This document shows positions 24,561-37,097 of a stretch of DNA of 64,000 bases, in pieces; positions within the stretch are counted from its first letter, which is position 1; every line of letters starts with the position of its first letter. Below the pieces are notes generated by a model. That model made no database searches. It saw only the letters and a list, made by a program, of their open reading frames with translations, and had not been told where the DNA came from. Made by a program: the position numbers and the translations under genes. Source of the stretch: Paraescarpia echinospica (Eukaryota; Annelida; Polychaeta; Sabellida; Siboglinidae); assembly GCA_020002185.1 (NCBI GenBank), contig CM034531.1, positions 85,702,367-85,766,366 of the forward strand. The letters run 5' to 3'.

Positions 24561-25531
24561 TATAAAGCAACTGCTAAATCGGGTCACCGTAGACGAGAGA
24601 GAGAGTCCCTGTTTACGGCCGGCCGAGGAGATGTTCGGTCGCCAGGTGACAAAACAGTCGACACCGTCATGACGCTAATGTATGAGTGTGCACGGCGAAC
24701 CTTTCACGCCTAGTCAGCCTCTTCCCGGCGGGTCGACGAGCTCTCCGTCGAGACACGAAAGGTCGGAGCGAGGGAGACACTCGCATCGAACCGGATCGCC
24801 AGGCTGCCTCACGCCACGGCGTTAGCTGCCGGCTCGAATTAAGCTATGCTCGGCTCACGTCCGGGTGTAGATTCGCGTTATGAACATGGCCTTACGTGCA
24901 GTGAATGCTGAGTGAATCTAGATGAGGGTGAAGGGAGACTGACATTGAGGTTGTATTTGCTCGTCTATGACGTAGTGATAATTATACGACTTATGCAAAT
25001 ATGACGTAAATTTCTCAAAATACATAGCGCAAAATCCATGGTGTATTTTTACACGGGTACCAACGTTGGTTGTAGGAAGGTAACAAACCAATAGTTATAC
25101 TAATACAGTACAATGTGTTGTTGTTGTTGTTGTTGTTGTTGTTGTGCTGTAATCCCTCATACAGGGACAGATTGTCTTCCCTCCTCAAATTTTAGATACG
25201 CGTTATTGAAAGCACAGCACAGTAAATGGGGGGATGGCGATGTATTACGGTTGGGCTCCCGTAGACATGGAATTTTATTTTTCTGGATAAAACACTACAT
25301 CACCCCTTCAAGTAACGAGTGTCTATTTTAATCAAACAAACACCCGTCAAAGTAACAGCAACTCTTTAACCGCGTTACATTGTTTTGTTGCTACTATGAC
25401 ACCAACTAGCAGTACATTTCGTCATTTGAAGCCATTTGGCACCTATCAGCGAGTGTAAGTTTTGATATATGGCCAAAACATCCTTCATCCTGTAATATCA
25501 CTAGTGCATGTTTTGTCAAAGGTAGATTAAT
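24561..25531. other. GC-richer patch then AT-rich sequence; no supported gene
   Basis: 24570-24890 is CpG-rich, with overlapping frames (24444-24713 and 24686-24883 +) lacking any recognisable domain. A (TGT)n trinucleotide run lies at 25113-25145. 25150-25530 is AT-rich and without features. Confidence 0.4.
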
Positions 25532-27545
25532 TTTACAAGATTTAACAAGATTGTCATCCAGAAAATTAAATCTAGATGGCAGGTGGACAAGGAAGCCTTT
25601 TGGCTTATCGAGAGTCCAATACTTTTATCTACGTGTATCCCGCCCTTTTAAGGTATGTGTCAATATTATTTTAAAACTTATTCACACTAATAGCACCAAC
25701 ACAATCAGGAGATAATCTGTTCCATTCATTTACAATCCTTTGTGAGAATGAGAACTTTCTTATATCTAATCTACCCTGCTCCTTTACTAATGTAACTTCA
25801 TGTCCTCTGGTTCTTCTATCTTTCTTAACTGAGAAAAAAATATTTCTATCAATATTTTCATAACCATTCAATATTTTAAACACTTCTATCTGATCTCCTC
25901 TCAATCTCCTGGTCTCTAGTGTTGTTAAACCAAATTTTAGGCGTATTTCGTAACTAAGATCCGTTAGTTTTGGTATCATATTAGTTGCTCTCCTCTGTAC
26001 TCTTTCTAGCATATCTATGTCCTTCTTGCGATATGGCCTCCATGCTTGAATACAATATTTTAAATGAGGCCTCACTATTGTTTTGTACAGCGATATTATG
26101 AGCTCTTTTCCTTATACATTATGTTTCGCCTAATTAATCCAAGGATTTGGTTTCCCTTTGAAGCTGCAATACCGCACTGCTCTGAAACCTTCACATTAGC
26201 ACTAATGGTTAACCCTAAGTCCTTTTCTTTTACTGTAGCACTTAGTACAGAACATCCCATTGTATATTGTACATCTTCATACCCATGTGCTGTGTGAAGG
26301 CATCTACATTTCCCAAAATTGAACAACATTTGCTATTTTTCAGACCATTTTATCAACCTGTCAAGATCATCTTGTAAATGCTGTCTATCTCCATCACGTT
26401 ATACCCTTCTAAACAATTTTGTATCATCCGCAAATTTCAACACCTTGCTTGTTGTATCATCGTCCAAATCGTTGATATATATTAAGAATAATATAGGTCC
26501 CAGAACTGATCCCTGTGGTACCCCACTCAATACTGATTTCCAGTTTGAAGCCTCTCCATCAACTACTACCCGTTGTCTTCTGTCAATTAGCCATTTTTCT
26601 ATCCAGTTAATTAAACCATTTCCTATGCCACGGGCCTTTAGTTTAAGCAGTAACCTTTGATGTGGCACTTTGTCGAAAGCTTTCTGAAAATCTAAGTAAA
26701 TGACATCTACTGGTGATCCCACGTCTACCCACTTAGTGATATCTTCCAAAAAACATAACATATTTGTTAAGCATGACCTCGCTTTTAGAAACCCATGCTG
26801 AGATAGGTTTAACAAGTTATGTTTAACAAGAAAATCCACCATGTGATCTTTAATTTGTCTTTTTGATAATTTGCAAACCACTGACATGAAACTCACTGGT
26901 CTGTAGTTCTCTGAATTGTTTCTGGAACCTTTTTTAAATAACGGTATAATGTTTGCTTCTTTCCATTCAAAGGAACCACTCCCTCTTCTAATGACAAGTT
27001 GAAAACTGTTGCAAGTGGTATGTTAATTTGTTCTACAACTTCCAGTAGTAATTTGTATCCCTAATGTTCTGAGCTACCATTTCCGGCGTTACAATTAACT
27101 GTCCTAAATAGTCTGATTCTGCCCCATTGGACTTAGCCTCTGGTACTGGCAGTGAACTAATATATTCCCTGGTAAACACTGAACTAAAATACTCATTCAG
27201 GTCTTCTGCCATTAAGAATCCCTCTGACATTATATTTCCAGCACTATTTTCTAGAGGACCGACCTTATTCTGAACTTTTTGTTTGCTCCGAACATATGCA
27301 TGAAAACTCTTGCTGTCTTGTTTTATATTACAAGCTAAGTTTTGTTCGTAGCTCCTCTTCGAATTTCTAATTTCAGTTGTAGTTTGGTTTAGTGCTTCTT
27401 TATAAATGTTGTAGTCATCGTCATTTCCTGTACGTCTATATGACTTCCATATCCTTTGTTTGCACTTAATTTTTCTATTGGCTTCTAAGTATTTCTTTCT
27501 GGACCGTTTCCCTTGTTTTTTCAAGGGAACAAATTTAACGACGAT
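25532..27545 (-). mobile_element. CR1-like LINE, 5'-truncated (copy 2)
   Basis: Two kilobases of a CR1-clade element on the minus strand. 27524-27033 is the linker upstream of RT (Lys/Arg-rich start, then QDSKSFHAYVRSKQKVQNKV). 26896-26399 is the RT core (QKAFDKVPHQRLLLKLKARG, SGVPQGSVLGPILFLIYIND, FADDTKLFRRV). 26329-26096 and 26075-25671 are the distal domain (EKDLGLTISANVKVSEQCG, RPHLKYCIQAWRPYRKKDID, ERVQRRATNMIPKL). The 3' end at 25532 has the TAACAAGATT tandem tail. The endonuclease is absent (5' truncation near 27545), and frameshifts separate the blocks. Confidence 0.9.
26399..26896 (-). pseudogene. Reverse transcriptase core of CR1-like copy 2
   Basis: A 165-residue frame with RT motifs in order: DFLVKHNLLNLSQHGFLKAR (start of the fingers), YLDFQKAFDKVPHQRLLLKL (first catalytic Asp), KSVLSGVPQGSVLGPILF and KVLKFADDTKLFRRV (catalytic Asp pair). 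All three catalytic aspartates are present. The frame is broken on both sides, at about 26900-27030 and at 26398, so it is a remnant and not an active enzyme. Confidence 0.9.
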
Positions 27546-27689
27546 GCACTCTATTTGTCAACTAATTCATTCTGAGAGAACAAAACTATGTCTAACACAT
27601 CTCACCCCTAGCACATGTCGAGAAAGGAAACTGTCTTGTACTAATTCAAGAAATCAAAACAAACAACTCACGGAAAGATAACGATAGCT

Positions 27690-28830
27690 CAAAATGACCA
27701 AGAGTATTGTTCGCGGAGACAGAATAGCTCAAACAAATTTTTCTTGCATAAAGGGTTAACATTGTATCTTACCGAGTATTTATTTGACAAAATATGTACT
27801 CGCAATTGACGGTACAGTACATGCGGGGATACAGTGTTGGCCAGAATGTGAAAACATGCGCCCATAAGAAAGGTACAAATTAGCTTAGTATGAACAGTAG
27901 TAACGTATGTAGATGTCATAATGGCAACATACCAATTTAACTAGACTAAGACTTTACAATTATATCTTAATATTATGTATTTTGGAACAAAAACGGCATT
28001 TACGACTTTATAGGGAGGTGGAAGTTTTCTGCAAGGAAATCAACATCTGGACATGCAAAGAAGTGCAAAATGGCTCCAAATGACCCGGAGTAATGTCTAC
28101 CGGTGTCACATTAACAACATACTAAATTAATTTGGTTACAGCTTTACAATGATGTCTTAATGAGTGTTCTGATGACAAAATACGCACTAACAACTTTCCA
28201 GAGTGGGAGACTGTTTTGGTCAGAAAATAAAAGCTTGCATCCACAGTATGGTATAAAATAGTTTCATATGACGACAAGTAATGACAATGTATATCACCAC
28301 AAACAAATACATTTTTAGCTAAACTTAGACGTTACATTCATATATTATTTTGGGACAAACACAGCACTCGTGATTTTACAGGGTGGACGCACGTTTTTGG
28401 CAGGAAATCAATATCAGAACACACACAAAGAGGTGCAATATGGCTCCAAATGACCAGGAGTAATGTCTGCCTGTGTCGCATTAGCAAAATACCAATTAAT
28501 TTGGCTGCGGCTTTACAATGATATATTGATGAGTATGTTACGGAAAAAAGGAGTTCAAGCCCTGATTGGGATGACACATGTTTTGCCAGGAAATCAATAT
28601 TTTCACCCACAAAGATTTGCAAAATGGCGCCAAATGATCAGAAGTAATTTTCCAATAACATAAATCAGTTAATTTGGAGAAGGGGTTACAATGTAATGAA
28701 ATACATACAATAGCGTACCTATTTAACAAGATAGGCACCCGTATCTTTACAGGGGGGTGTAGTGTTTTGGCCATAAAATCAAATCATGCATCTACATGAA
28801 CATGCAAATGTCTCAAAATTATCAGGTTTA
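27690..28830. repeat. Diverged tandem repeat, about 185-bp units, about 6-7 copies
   Basis: The anchor phrase CAAATGACCMGGAGTAATGTC and variants recur at about 27695, 27885, 28076, 28264, 28448, 28633 and 28815, that is every 183-191 bp. Within each unit the order of other phrases is kept: TTAATTTGG, CTTTACAATGATRT, TTTACAGGGTGG and TTTTGGCAGGAAATCAA. Units are much more diverged from each other than the 55-bp satellite monomers, so this is an older array. No frame runs through it. Confidence 0.75.
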
Positions 28831-29486
28831 ATGCCTCTGTTTGTCTCTGTTTGCCGTTTGTCTTCAACCAATCACTTTCACTCGCTAGTAGAAGGTTTTT
28901 TAGCAAACAACACATTTGACCTTTATTCAAGGTCATTAAAGGTCAACCTAAAAATGCAACGTCGGTGTTCTTATTGCTTAGACATATGAGAACGCATTTA
29001 CAAAGGTTGCCATAAATTAACATTCCATGCCCACGGGCTCCCCCCTTAACTGTAGTCCCCCCCCCCTAACTGTAGTCATCATCAAGTTGCCGTATCATGG
29101 TTTTATCCCAGGATGTATACCTCGTTAACAATTACAAATGGAACACAAACTAGCGTATAGCTTCGGGTCGCAATATCGATGCTTAGAGTTAAGTTGACTG
29201 CCCGAGAAACTACTGCTTGTACATTTGTGGTCGACATAACACATTTGGTCCCACGGATTATAGGAATATCACGTGATAACTCCAACGTAGAAGCTGCTGG
29301 ACACCGACAATTCTAAATCTATCATACCTCTGAACGTAGCGCTCACAAATATAATATGTCAAGTGTTTTGGTAGGAAAAACGTACAATGACTAGTTACGG
29401 TCTTAGTGTAGAATTTGCTTTACAGCTGCTGCTACATCTACTACTACAACAAGTTCACTGCTTCGGAGAAAGCATGCACATTCATC

Positions 29487-29488
<2 letters not shown>
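28831..29488. other. Unassigned stretch
   Basis: AT-rich, with a pair of near-identical C-rich phrases (CCCCCTTAACTGTAGTC and CCCCCCTAACTGTAGTC) at about 29041-29078. No gene recognised. Confidence 0.4.
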
Positions 29489-29560
<72 letters not shown>

Positions 29561-29625
29561 GTGCGCGTGTGCGCACGTGCGCGTGTGGGCGTGTGTGCGT
29601 GCGTATGTGCGTGTGAGTGAGTGTA
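29489..29625. repeat. (TG)n microsatellite
   Basis: An almost pure TG run to about 29557, continuing as mixed TG/CG dinucleotides (GTGCGCGTGTGCGC) to about 29625. Frames here encode Cys/Val or Thr/His repeats only. Confidence 0.97.
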
Positions 29626-30393
29626 TACACACATATGTACATGCATGTATGGACATGTACGCTAGCTTGCCTGAATATAAATGATGCAAGAAACACCCCG
29701 TCTCCCTGCACTGTCCACTCTCGCTACGGTCAGCCAACACAGTGGACAACACATTCACCGGACCTGCCCCTTCACCTACCTCCGGGTCGCACGAGGCCTG
29801 AGACAACGCCTTGCCACAGGAACGACACTGCGGTGAGTAAGGCCGTCACCTCCACCATCGTCTCGGCGCGTTCACGTCCGCTCTTCCTTCACTACGATCT
29901 TAATTGAGTTCTTATCCAAATCAGCCGCGGGGGGGGCAATAGACGGCACTACACTCGCTCGGCGGATCTGAAAATCGCGAAATATGAATAATATGCACTG
30001 GCATTTGGGGAACGACCCGCGACAGGCGATGTGCGTCAGTTGTAACCGTGGCAACAGTGCAGCAAGTGGTTGCTTCACTATTTCGCTTCTAGCGTTTGGT
30101 TTGAGTACCGTTTTAATATTTGTATTAATTCGAACTTGGACATCGCTGGCAAATCGGAATCCCATGTATCATTAATGACGAGAACAGAACGACACAACAG
30201 CTTACAACAGCCTGACATGTGCGGGCTCTGTATCGGGGTGTAACACTGCAAGCACAGAGCCGACCAGGTTAACCTCTACATTGTGGTAGTTTGGCTCTGT
30301 AAGACATTCCTGGTGAATGTCTCGGACAGTCATATACGTGTACGTAGCACTTTATCAGTAACATTAGGAGTGAAAGAAGCAGCGGCGCAATTG
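29626..30393. other. Unassigned stretch
   Basis: 29690-30180 is GC-richer, with frames at 29617-29907 (+) and 29872-30165 (-) that lack recognisable motifs. Nothing supported. Confidence 0.35.
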
Positions 30394-30447
30394 CAAGCAC
30401 ATAGCTATGCAAGCACATAGCTATGCAAGCACTTAGCTATGCAAGCA
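30394..30447. repeat. 16-bp tandem repeat, about 3.4 copies
   Basis: Unit GCAAGCACATAGCTAT repeats with one substitution (ACTTAG in the third copy) and ends in a partial unit. Confidence 0.9.
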
Positions 30448-30664
30448 GGAAACATCACCGCTACCTTCAGTATTATCATCATTGTCATCGTTATAAGCAT
30501 CAGTGGAAATTAAAGAAGACATTCGACTAGGTAAATTAAATTAAAGTAAGTATATTATACATATATATATATAATAAATTTATGTCATGTAATATAATAT
30601 AATATACAGGGCCCTACATATACACACATAAATAGAGATTTTGCCGATATATATATATATATAT

Positions 30665-30693
30665 GATAGTGAATTTGACAGTGTTGGTTGGCG

Positions 30694-30729
<36 letters not shown>

Positions 30730-30758
30730 CGTCAACCAACACTGTCAAATTCACTATC
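30665..30758. repeat. Near-perfect palindrome with AT-rich centre
   Basis: The left arm starts GATAGTGAATTTGACAGTGT and runs TGGTTGGCG into ATATAT. The right arm ends with its reverse complement ACACTGTCAAATTCACTATC at 30758. Apart from one G/A difference, the non-AT arms of about 29 bp match fully and extend into a (TA)n centre at about 30694-30729. The total is 94 bp. A further (TA)n run lies just left (30648-30664). Confidence 0.9.
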
Positions 30759-31354
30759 AACAAGATACAACATACCTAATGGGTAGTAACAAAGTCAAAT
30801 CAAATATTTCGCCGTATCGACACGCAAGCCATGTATGATAGACGTGCATCAAATAAAACTGCGGATAGTCTTTCCCTATTGCGAAACACGATATGATTCA
30901 TCCTTTATTTCGCTAACATAATACGCTAAAATCAATACGACTAGTAACATCAGACCGTTCCGTTCACATTCCGACATGGACGTGTACTAATAAAATATGC
31001 ACCGCGATACCTCTCGCCAGATAGCGATTGCGTTGACTTAGTGTTAAAGCTTTCCTTATCTGTCTGCGTAGTAACACATTGTTGAAGTTATCGCCAATGC
31101 ATCTACATAAATCAAGTCTATCGTGCGAAAATAAAAAGAGTACTGTTGTTGAATGGAAAGCGCCGATAACACACACGTGTCCGGCGACACGGGCAATCAG
31201 GTCAAGAACAATACGACAATATTGGGTTTCAATGGTTTGAAACACAAATATAAAATAAATTGCTTTTGGCAGATTCTGACCGATATTGCATACATTAAAC
31301 TCGCACATAAATGAGAACGCTGTATTTAAAAAATGTACTTAATATTTAACTGAC
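30759..31354. other. Unassigned stretch
   Basis: AT-rich. The minus-strand frame at 30964-31308 (114 codons) has no recognised domain, and it contains hydrophobic stretches only by chance as far as I can tell. No gene called. Confidence 0.35.
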
Positions 31355-32206
31355 AGCGGATTGAAATTAAATGCAAATAAAACTGACCTGATCATTATTG
31401 GTACTCGAATGCAGCGTAGTAAACTTGATGATTTTTCCCTACGCGTATTTTGAATCAGCATATCACGCCAGCAACCTCGGTGCGGAATCTAGGAGTGATC
31501 TTTGATAGTAACTTCAATTTCTGACAACACATGTCTCAAACGTGTCGCTGCTGTTTTGATCATGTTCGTGCTTCGCGTTATTTGCCGGTATATGTCATTT
31601 TCTGTTGCTAAAAATATTGCAACAGCGCGTGTTAGCAGCAGACTTGACTATTGCAATTCCCACCTTATCGCTAGCAAAGATATTACAAAACTTCAACGTG
31701 TCTAAAATTGTCTGGCAAGGGCAGCTACAAGATCTCCTCGTTTTTCTCGCTCTGTACCACTTTTGAAGTCTTTCGTTGGCTTCCTGTACGATATAGTATA
31801 CTATTTAAGATATCTACCATTACATACCAGACAGTGTCCAGTAAGCAACCATCTTACTCCTATAAGAAAACCTATCCAGCTTCGATCATCTAGTTCTGAC
31901 CTACTTTTTTGTTCCTAGAGTCAACACTAACATTGGAACTAGGGCTTTTTCTGTTGCTGCACCAACTCTTTGGAATATGCTCCCTCTTAGAGTTAGATCA
32001 GTTGAACATATTACAAAATTCGTCATTTAAAACCTATCTTTACAACCTTGCTTATCCACCGTAGCTCCCTAGCGTACTGACAAATGGAATACAGCTTACG
32101 GATTTTGAGATTGACCAGTCAGTTTGTTTGGTACGCCTCTGAGCTTGGTTTCCAAGGATTTAGGCGCAGTAGAAGTTATCTTATTATTATTATTATTATT
32201 ATTAAT
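31355..32206 (+). mobile_element. L2-like LINE 3' fragment, family A copy 1
   Basis: Plus-strand remains of the post-RT region of a LINE in the L2/CR1 group: NANKTDLIIIGTRMQ near 31370, then VSSRLDYCNSHLIASKDITK (31640-31690), FRWLPVRYSILFKISTITYQ (31770) and a final block near 31930-32040 (GLFLLLHQL frame, YLYNLAYPP). The 3' end is an (ATT)n tail at 32183-32205. Stops and shifts throughout. Related fragments lie at 34889-35510 plus 39126-39270, and at 39402-40210. Confidence 0.8.
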
Positions 32207-34888
32207 ATCTTTCAAGTCATTGTAACATCACGCTTTGATGCAAAGACGGCTACATGATCATTTGTTTCCTCCTGGTGCTGGTAGCTAGATGTCAGTATAG
32301 TGATTATGGTATAGGATGTTGAACTTTCTCATTTTTGATTTTTAGGTCTGATTTGCGTACAATTTTGAATCAATTTGATTAAAACCGTGTTATTGCTTGT
32401 TAAGGCATACTAACAATGTGGCATGTATCTAAATCAGGTCAATTTCTCTACATAGACCACAGATTACAGAATCGGAATTTTGTACTGACATAATTTGGAT
32501 TTTGGCCAAGTATGAGTCATTATGTCCACAAAATGCACAATTTGACCAAAATGTTGTTAAGCAACTATGTTAACCATTACTTTCTACTGTGTAATAAGTG
32601 GGTTACAATTTTTCAACTATTTTATATTTTTTTAATGGTTATAGTACGAAGCGTTAACTAGACACAGTTTGGATTGATGGTCAATTATTTTTACATTTTG
32701 TCTAACATCATATTTAACAAAAAATGTCAAAAACCTATTTGGTCTACATGCGACTTACCATTTTTGTTACATGCCGCCAATCAGGTAATGGTTCTTTACA
32801 TAGGTCACTGGTTACACAATAGGTTTTTCGTCGTTTCGGTTTTAGATTGTTGGTTTAAAATGGGTTATTCAACCAAATAACCACAATTTCACTAATTAAC
32901 TATTTATCATTATATTTCAGGCGGTCTGAATTGTATAACCTGTCAATCATTTCAGATTTTTGTTCACGTGTTTACGATGCGAGAAGCAAAATTAACTCAG
33001 TTGGGGTGCGTTCGCACCACAGTCATTATCATGAAAAGCAATGATACCGTACATGACATTCCAGTGACTACCTATGTTAATACAAGAAGATTAGCATGCT
33101 TGTTACTCCTAGATCATTGGTTGGCGAAGTTACATTTACCATCATACGGAGGGATACAAACTACAGCGCTATTAATCTTATCATTATAAAATTGGTTTCA
33201 GCCAATAGGTTTAATGACCCATAACTTCATTACGTAATTTCACTTATATACGTGTATTTTCGCAGTTACCAGGCAATGTTGGTATGATCTACGAATCTAA
33301 ATATTTAAAGCAACAGATACGGAAAACCTATGAAAACCTTTGTGTTCAAAACACACATGGATGTATTAGAATACATATACTATATCATTATAATATATAA
33401 TATAGTGTACAATACGTAACGGCATGTTTTACAAAAAGCGGTCAGACACGGTACCTTTATCTACTATCGCCACCATAAGATCAACGACAGATCGACTCAC
33501 CGTAAGACGAGCCGTTCTCAAGACGACATCGCTGTCCGTCGGTCAGACATCGAGTACGACGCCATGCAGCATCTCGAGCGACGCGCTGACGTTTGACCTG
33601 CTCGCAATCTCGCCGACGTCGACCGCGAATCACCCGTCATCGCACTGTCGGCTCCGCTATCAGCTCCGTCTCGTCTCGGGCGCCTCTCCACGCCGATCAA
33701 CTCGGCCGGTTCATCAGCGCCACACTAGAGGATCAATATTTGTTTAACGCACTCCACGCTACCGGAAGTGTCGCCACTTGATCCCGGCACCCTCTGCGGC
33801 GACACGGGGGACGTTGTCGCCCGGACGTAGGTGTCGACACACGGCGGCTGGAGAGAGGAAATCATGGAAAGGTTATTTATATAAAGGTGTGTATGGATAT
33901 TTGTGTTTAGACTATGGTTTCTGCCAATACGTGCTCGACATGTATTTCAAACCTCTGGGTTTGTTCAACGAAATCGCGGTGAGAGCTGGGTTACAGTAAA
34001 CAAAAGAAAAAAATTGCACATCGAAACATATTTTCCATTAAGATTTTGTTATTGGGTAAACGTTATGCACGGACATCGAAGAGTGTAATTCATAAGTTTT
34101 CGTCGGGTCAGATGGAATACGCACACGCACGCCCTAACACACGCGACACACACGCACGCACACACACACGATATGAATTCCCTTTCCTTTTCCGGAAATC
34201 ACCTTGTCATTTGTTATAAAATGCACTATTTTCAAATGGGTACATGAAACAGAAGCATACGCCGCTACAACCAATCTTTACACACTTTTACATTTATTGG
34301 TTTGGTTACTTATTGAAATTTCACGGGCTTGTTGCTGACAAGTGAGTGACATCTCGGAATCAAGAGACCATGCACACAAGACAGATCCATCAAACCACAA
34401 CGATATTGTTATTTTATTTGCCACGTACACCGACGACAAACAAACACGGTGGTGAATCAAATACAAAGCTGCACGGGTGGAATTATACGTAGAAGAAGAG
34501 GCCTTGTGAGATTTGAGCCTAATTGCAATCCGACCGAGAAGGACTCAATTAAATGGACCTGCGTATTACCTAATTGTTCGAACGACGGCCCTCATTAGAG
34601 CGTCTCCCGTGGCGCGTGTTTCGTGTTAGAGAGTAGGAGACGAGTGGCTAGTGCAATCAGGAACACCCGGCCACTGCCGATGTTGTACACGGAGTGTTTG
34701 CTGTCTCCGTACCAAGGGGACGATCATCAAGTTAATTGCGTGATTCACGATCAAGGACGTACACAGTGGCAGTAATCACTGTGTGTGTATATGTGCGCGC
34801 ACGTGCGTGTGTGCGTGCGCATGCGTGAGTGTGTGTGTGTGTATGTGTGTGAGTGCGTGCGCGCGCGCGTGGTGTGTATATATTACAG
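32207..34888. other. Long stretch without a supported gene
   Basis: 32207-33420 is AT-rich. 33480-33850 is a CpG-rich island open in several frames (33424-33747 +, 33593-33781 +, 33518-33700 -). One plus frame ends in SDIEYDAMQHLERRADV and a stop at about 33590, which looks protein-like, but no splice partner or known domain supports it. Impure (CA)n and (TG)n tracts lie at 34115-34172 and 34775-34875. The rest is unassigned. Confidence 0.35.
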
Positions 34889-35510
34889 TTAAATGCTGGT
34901 AAAACACAGTTTCTTATTAAGCACACAGAGGCAGCGTGAACAAATTAAGATCCTTTTCCCTACAACTCTCCATAGCCAGTATCTTACGCCTGCAGTTTCA
35001 ACAAGAAATCTAGGAGTTATCTTTGATGACAACTTCAATTTCAGACATCATATATCTAAAATTGTCGATGCTGTTATTATCATATTCGTGATTTACGACG
35101 TATTCGTCGATGGTATTTGCCTATTTCTGTTGCAAAAACTATTGCAATTGCGCTTGTTACAAGTAGACTAGACTATTGTAATTCCTTTTATTACAACATT
35201 TCCCGTAAGCTTATCACACACTTACAATAAGTGTTGTGATTCGGTCACTGCGTTTTTCTCACTCAGTGCCTCTTCTGAGGTCTTTGTATTGGCTTCCTGT
35301 CCGATATCGTGTGATTTTCAAGATGTGCCATTACACACACTAGACACTTTTATGTAAGCAACCATCGTATTTGCATTCATTGCTTACTCCTGTTAGAAAA
35401 CCTGTCCAGCTTCGAACATCTAGTTCTGACTTAGCTGTTGTTCCTAGAATCAACAACTTAGCTGTTGTTCCTAGAGTCAACAACTTAGCTGTTGTTCCTA
35501 GAGTCAACGA
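34889..35510 (+). mobile_element. L2-like LINE 3' fragment, family A copy 2, left half
   Basis: Reads STRNLGVIFDDNFNFRHHIS (about 34999-35055) and, in shifted frames, the WLPVRY-equivalent block (35280-35330) and LLTPVRKPVQLRTSSSDLAV (35380-35440). It stops after a 27-bp unit present three times (35430-35510, peptide LAVVPRVNN). The family's next expected block (GTRAFSVAAPTLWN) is found only at 39126, beyond a 3.6-kb different LINE. This is best read as an insertion splitting the copy. Confidence 0.75.
35430..35510 (+). repeat. 27-bp in-frame triplication in a LINE remnant
   Basis: CTTAGCTGTTGTTCCTAGAG...TCAACAA is present three times in tandem with a single A/G difference and a changed end in the last unit. 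Sister copies of the family (31900-31920 and 39875-39895) have one unit. Confidence 0.9.
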
Positions 35511-36114
35511 CTCCAATGACGTTGCGCCCTGTGGCTGCAAGTCCACTCAGCTCTTGAACTTTGTAGATTTTATAGATTTCAACGTTGTGCACAGTGTTTA
35601 TTTATTGTCTACTTTGTCTGTGAATGCTTGAGGGCTGCACTTGGATGTGTGTTTTTGGCAAGTATTTGTAACTTGTTTAGTATTTAAAGACGTTCATCTT
35701 GGAACTTTAAAAACAGTGAAATGCACCTGTGTAGCTAATGCTGGTGGTCAGGCAAGTGTGACCGTAGCTAACAAAGCATGACAATTAATCTTGTGTTTAC
35801 AAGACAATTCTTGACCAGCCTGCGGTGTAACAATAACAAGAATCGCCTTAGCAATGCTGCCTGGAGAGCAGCTTGCAGCGCAGGGGTGTCACTCCACCCG
35901 CCAAACAAGCGGGGTTGTCGTGGGGGTTTTACCACAAACAACAAGTCAACTCGATCATTGGAAACAGACCTGCAACGCATTTTCTGGGGCGACAGACTGG
36001 ACCCAATATCTCGAACCTCCGAGTATGTGGCACCAATCGCAGCAAACTGTGCACCATGACTATGTGCTTAATGAATGCCCAGTTGGGGAGGAACTAGGTG
36101 ACACCCCTTTCTGA

Positions 36115-36725
36115 CTACATTATCGGGCGTGGCTTTGACATCGTGGCCTTCACTGAAACTTGGTTGCGACATTCTCCTGATGACGACCAGACTATCAAAA
36201 CCCTAACAATTCCTGTATAAAGATTTACCCATTTTCCGAGGAAAAAACACAGGAACACCACAGCCAGGGGAGGTGGGGTTGCCATCTTCCACAAATCTAA
36301 AATCTTCATGGAAGGCCAGATCGTTCGAAAACATTGAAGTCACATTTAGAGCTTCGTCATCAATGACTGTGATCTATCGCCCTCCGCTATCAAAAAGAAA
36401 CAAGTCCACGGTTGGCCTCTTTCTGAGTGAATTCCAAGACTTCCTCCAGCACCACATGGTAAAGTCTCAGAGCATTCTGATTTTGGGTGATTTCAACTTT
36501 CGCTATGAGGACCCATTGAACGCTGACGCTTCCCGCTTCCGTGACATCCTTTCGAACCACGCTCTCTGCCAGCATGTGCCCACTCACACGGATGGGCATA
36601 CGTTAAACTTGGTTATCACCAAATTAACAGACAATCTGGTATCAAAGACTACTGTTTCTAACTTCTTGACAGATCATGGCGCTGTCCATTGTGATCTACA
36701 TCTGCCAAAACCTCAACCGCTTTGA
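36115..36725 (+). pseudogene. Endonuclease domain of the L2-like element
   Basis: An apurinic-type endonuclease. FTETWL near 36150 carries the conserved Glu. After a shift near 36220, the frame 36273-36725 gives VIYRPPLSKRNKSTVGLF, SQSILILGDFNFRYEDPLNA with the catalytic DFN, and FLTDHGAVHCDL with the terminal DH. All signature residues remain, but the domain is split by at least one frameshift and has no start of its own. Confidence 0.8.
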
Positions 36726-37097
36726 CGCTCAGTGCAATACAGGAATTATGCTGCCATAGGCAAACAGATGTTCCGAGTCGACATTGAGGCATCAACTCTG
36801 TGCCTTGACCCTGTCACCTCAGCAGCCAGTCTCCTCGAGCAATACGACGATACCCTGTCAGCTCTATTAGACAAACATGCACCAGTTCAGACACGAACAA
36901 TCACGGTTCGACCCAAAGTTCTTTGGATCAGTGGTGACATCAAGATGGCTATTGGAGAGGAGATGGAGACAGTGACGGCTCACAATTCATCGCGTCTCTT
37001 CAAAGAGCAAAGACGCCACATCAGTCAGCTCATCTCCTCCGCTAAATCTACATATTACACTACATAGATCACCGAAGCTGCATCTGACCACAAACAG

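Noticed and set aside
30964..31308. 114-codon minus-strand gene with hydrophobic segments
   Set aside because: No recognisable domain or signal, and no second exon found. Not enough to call.
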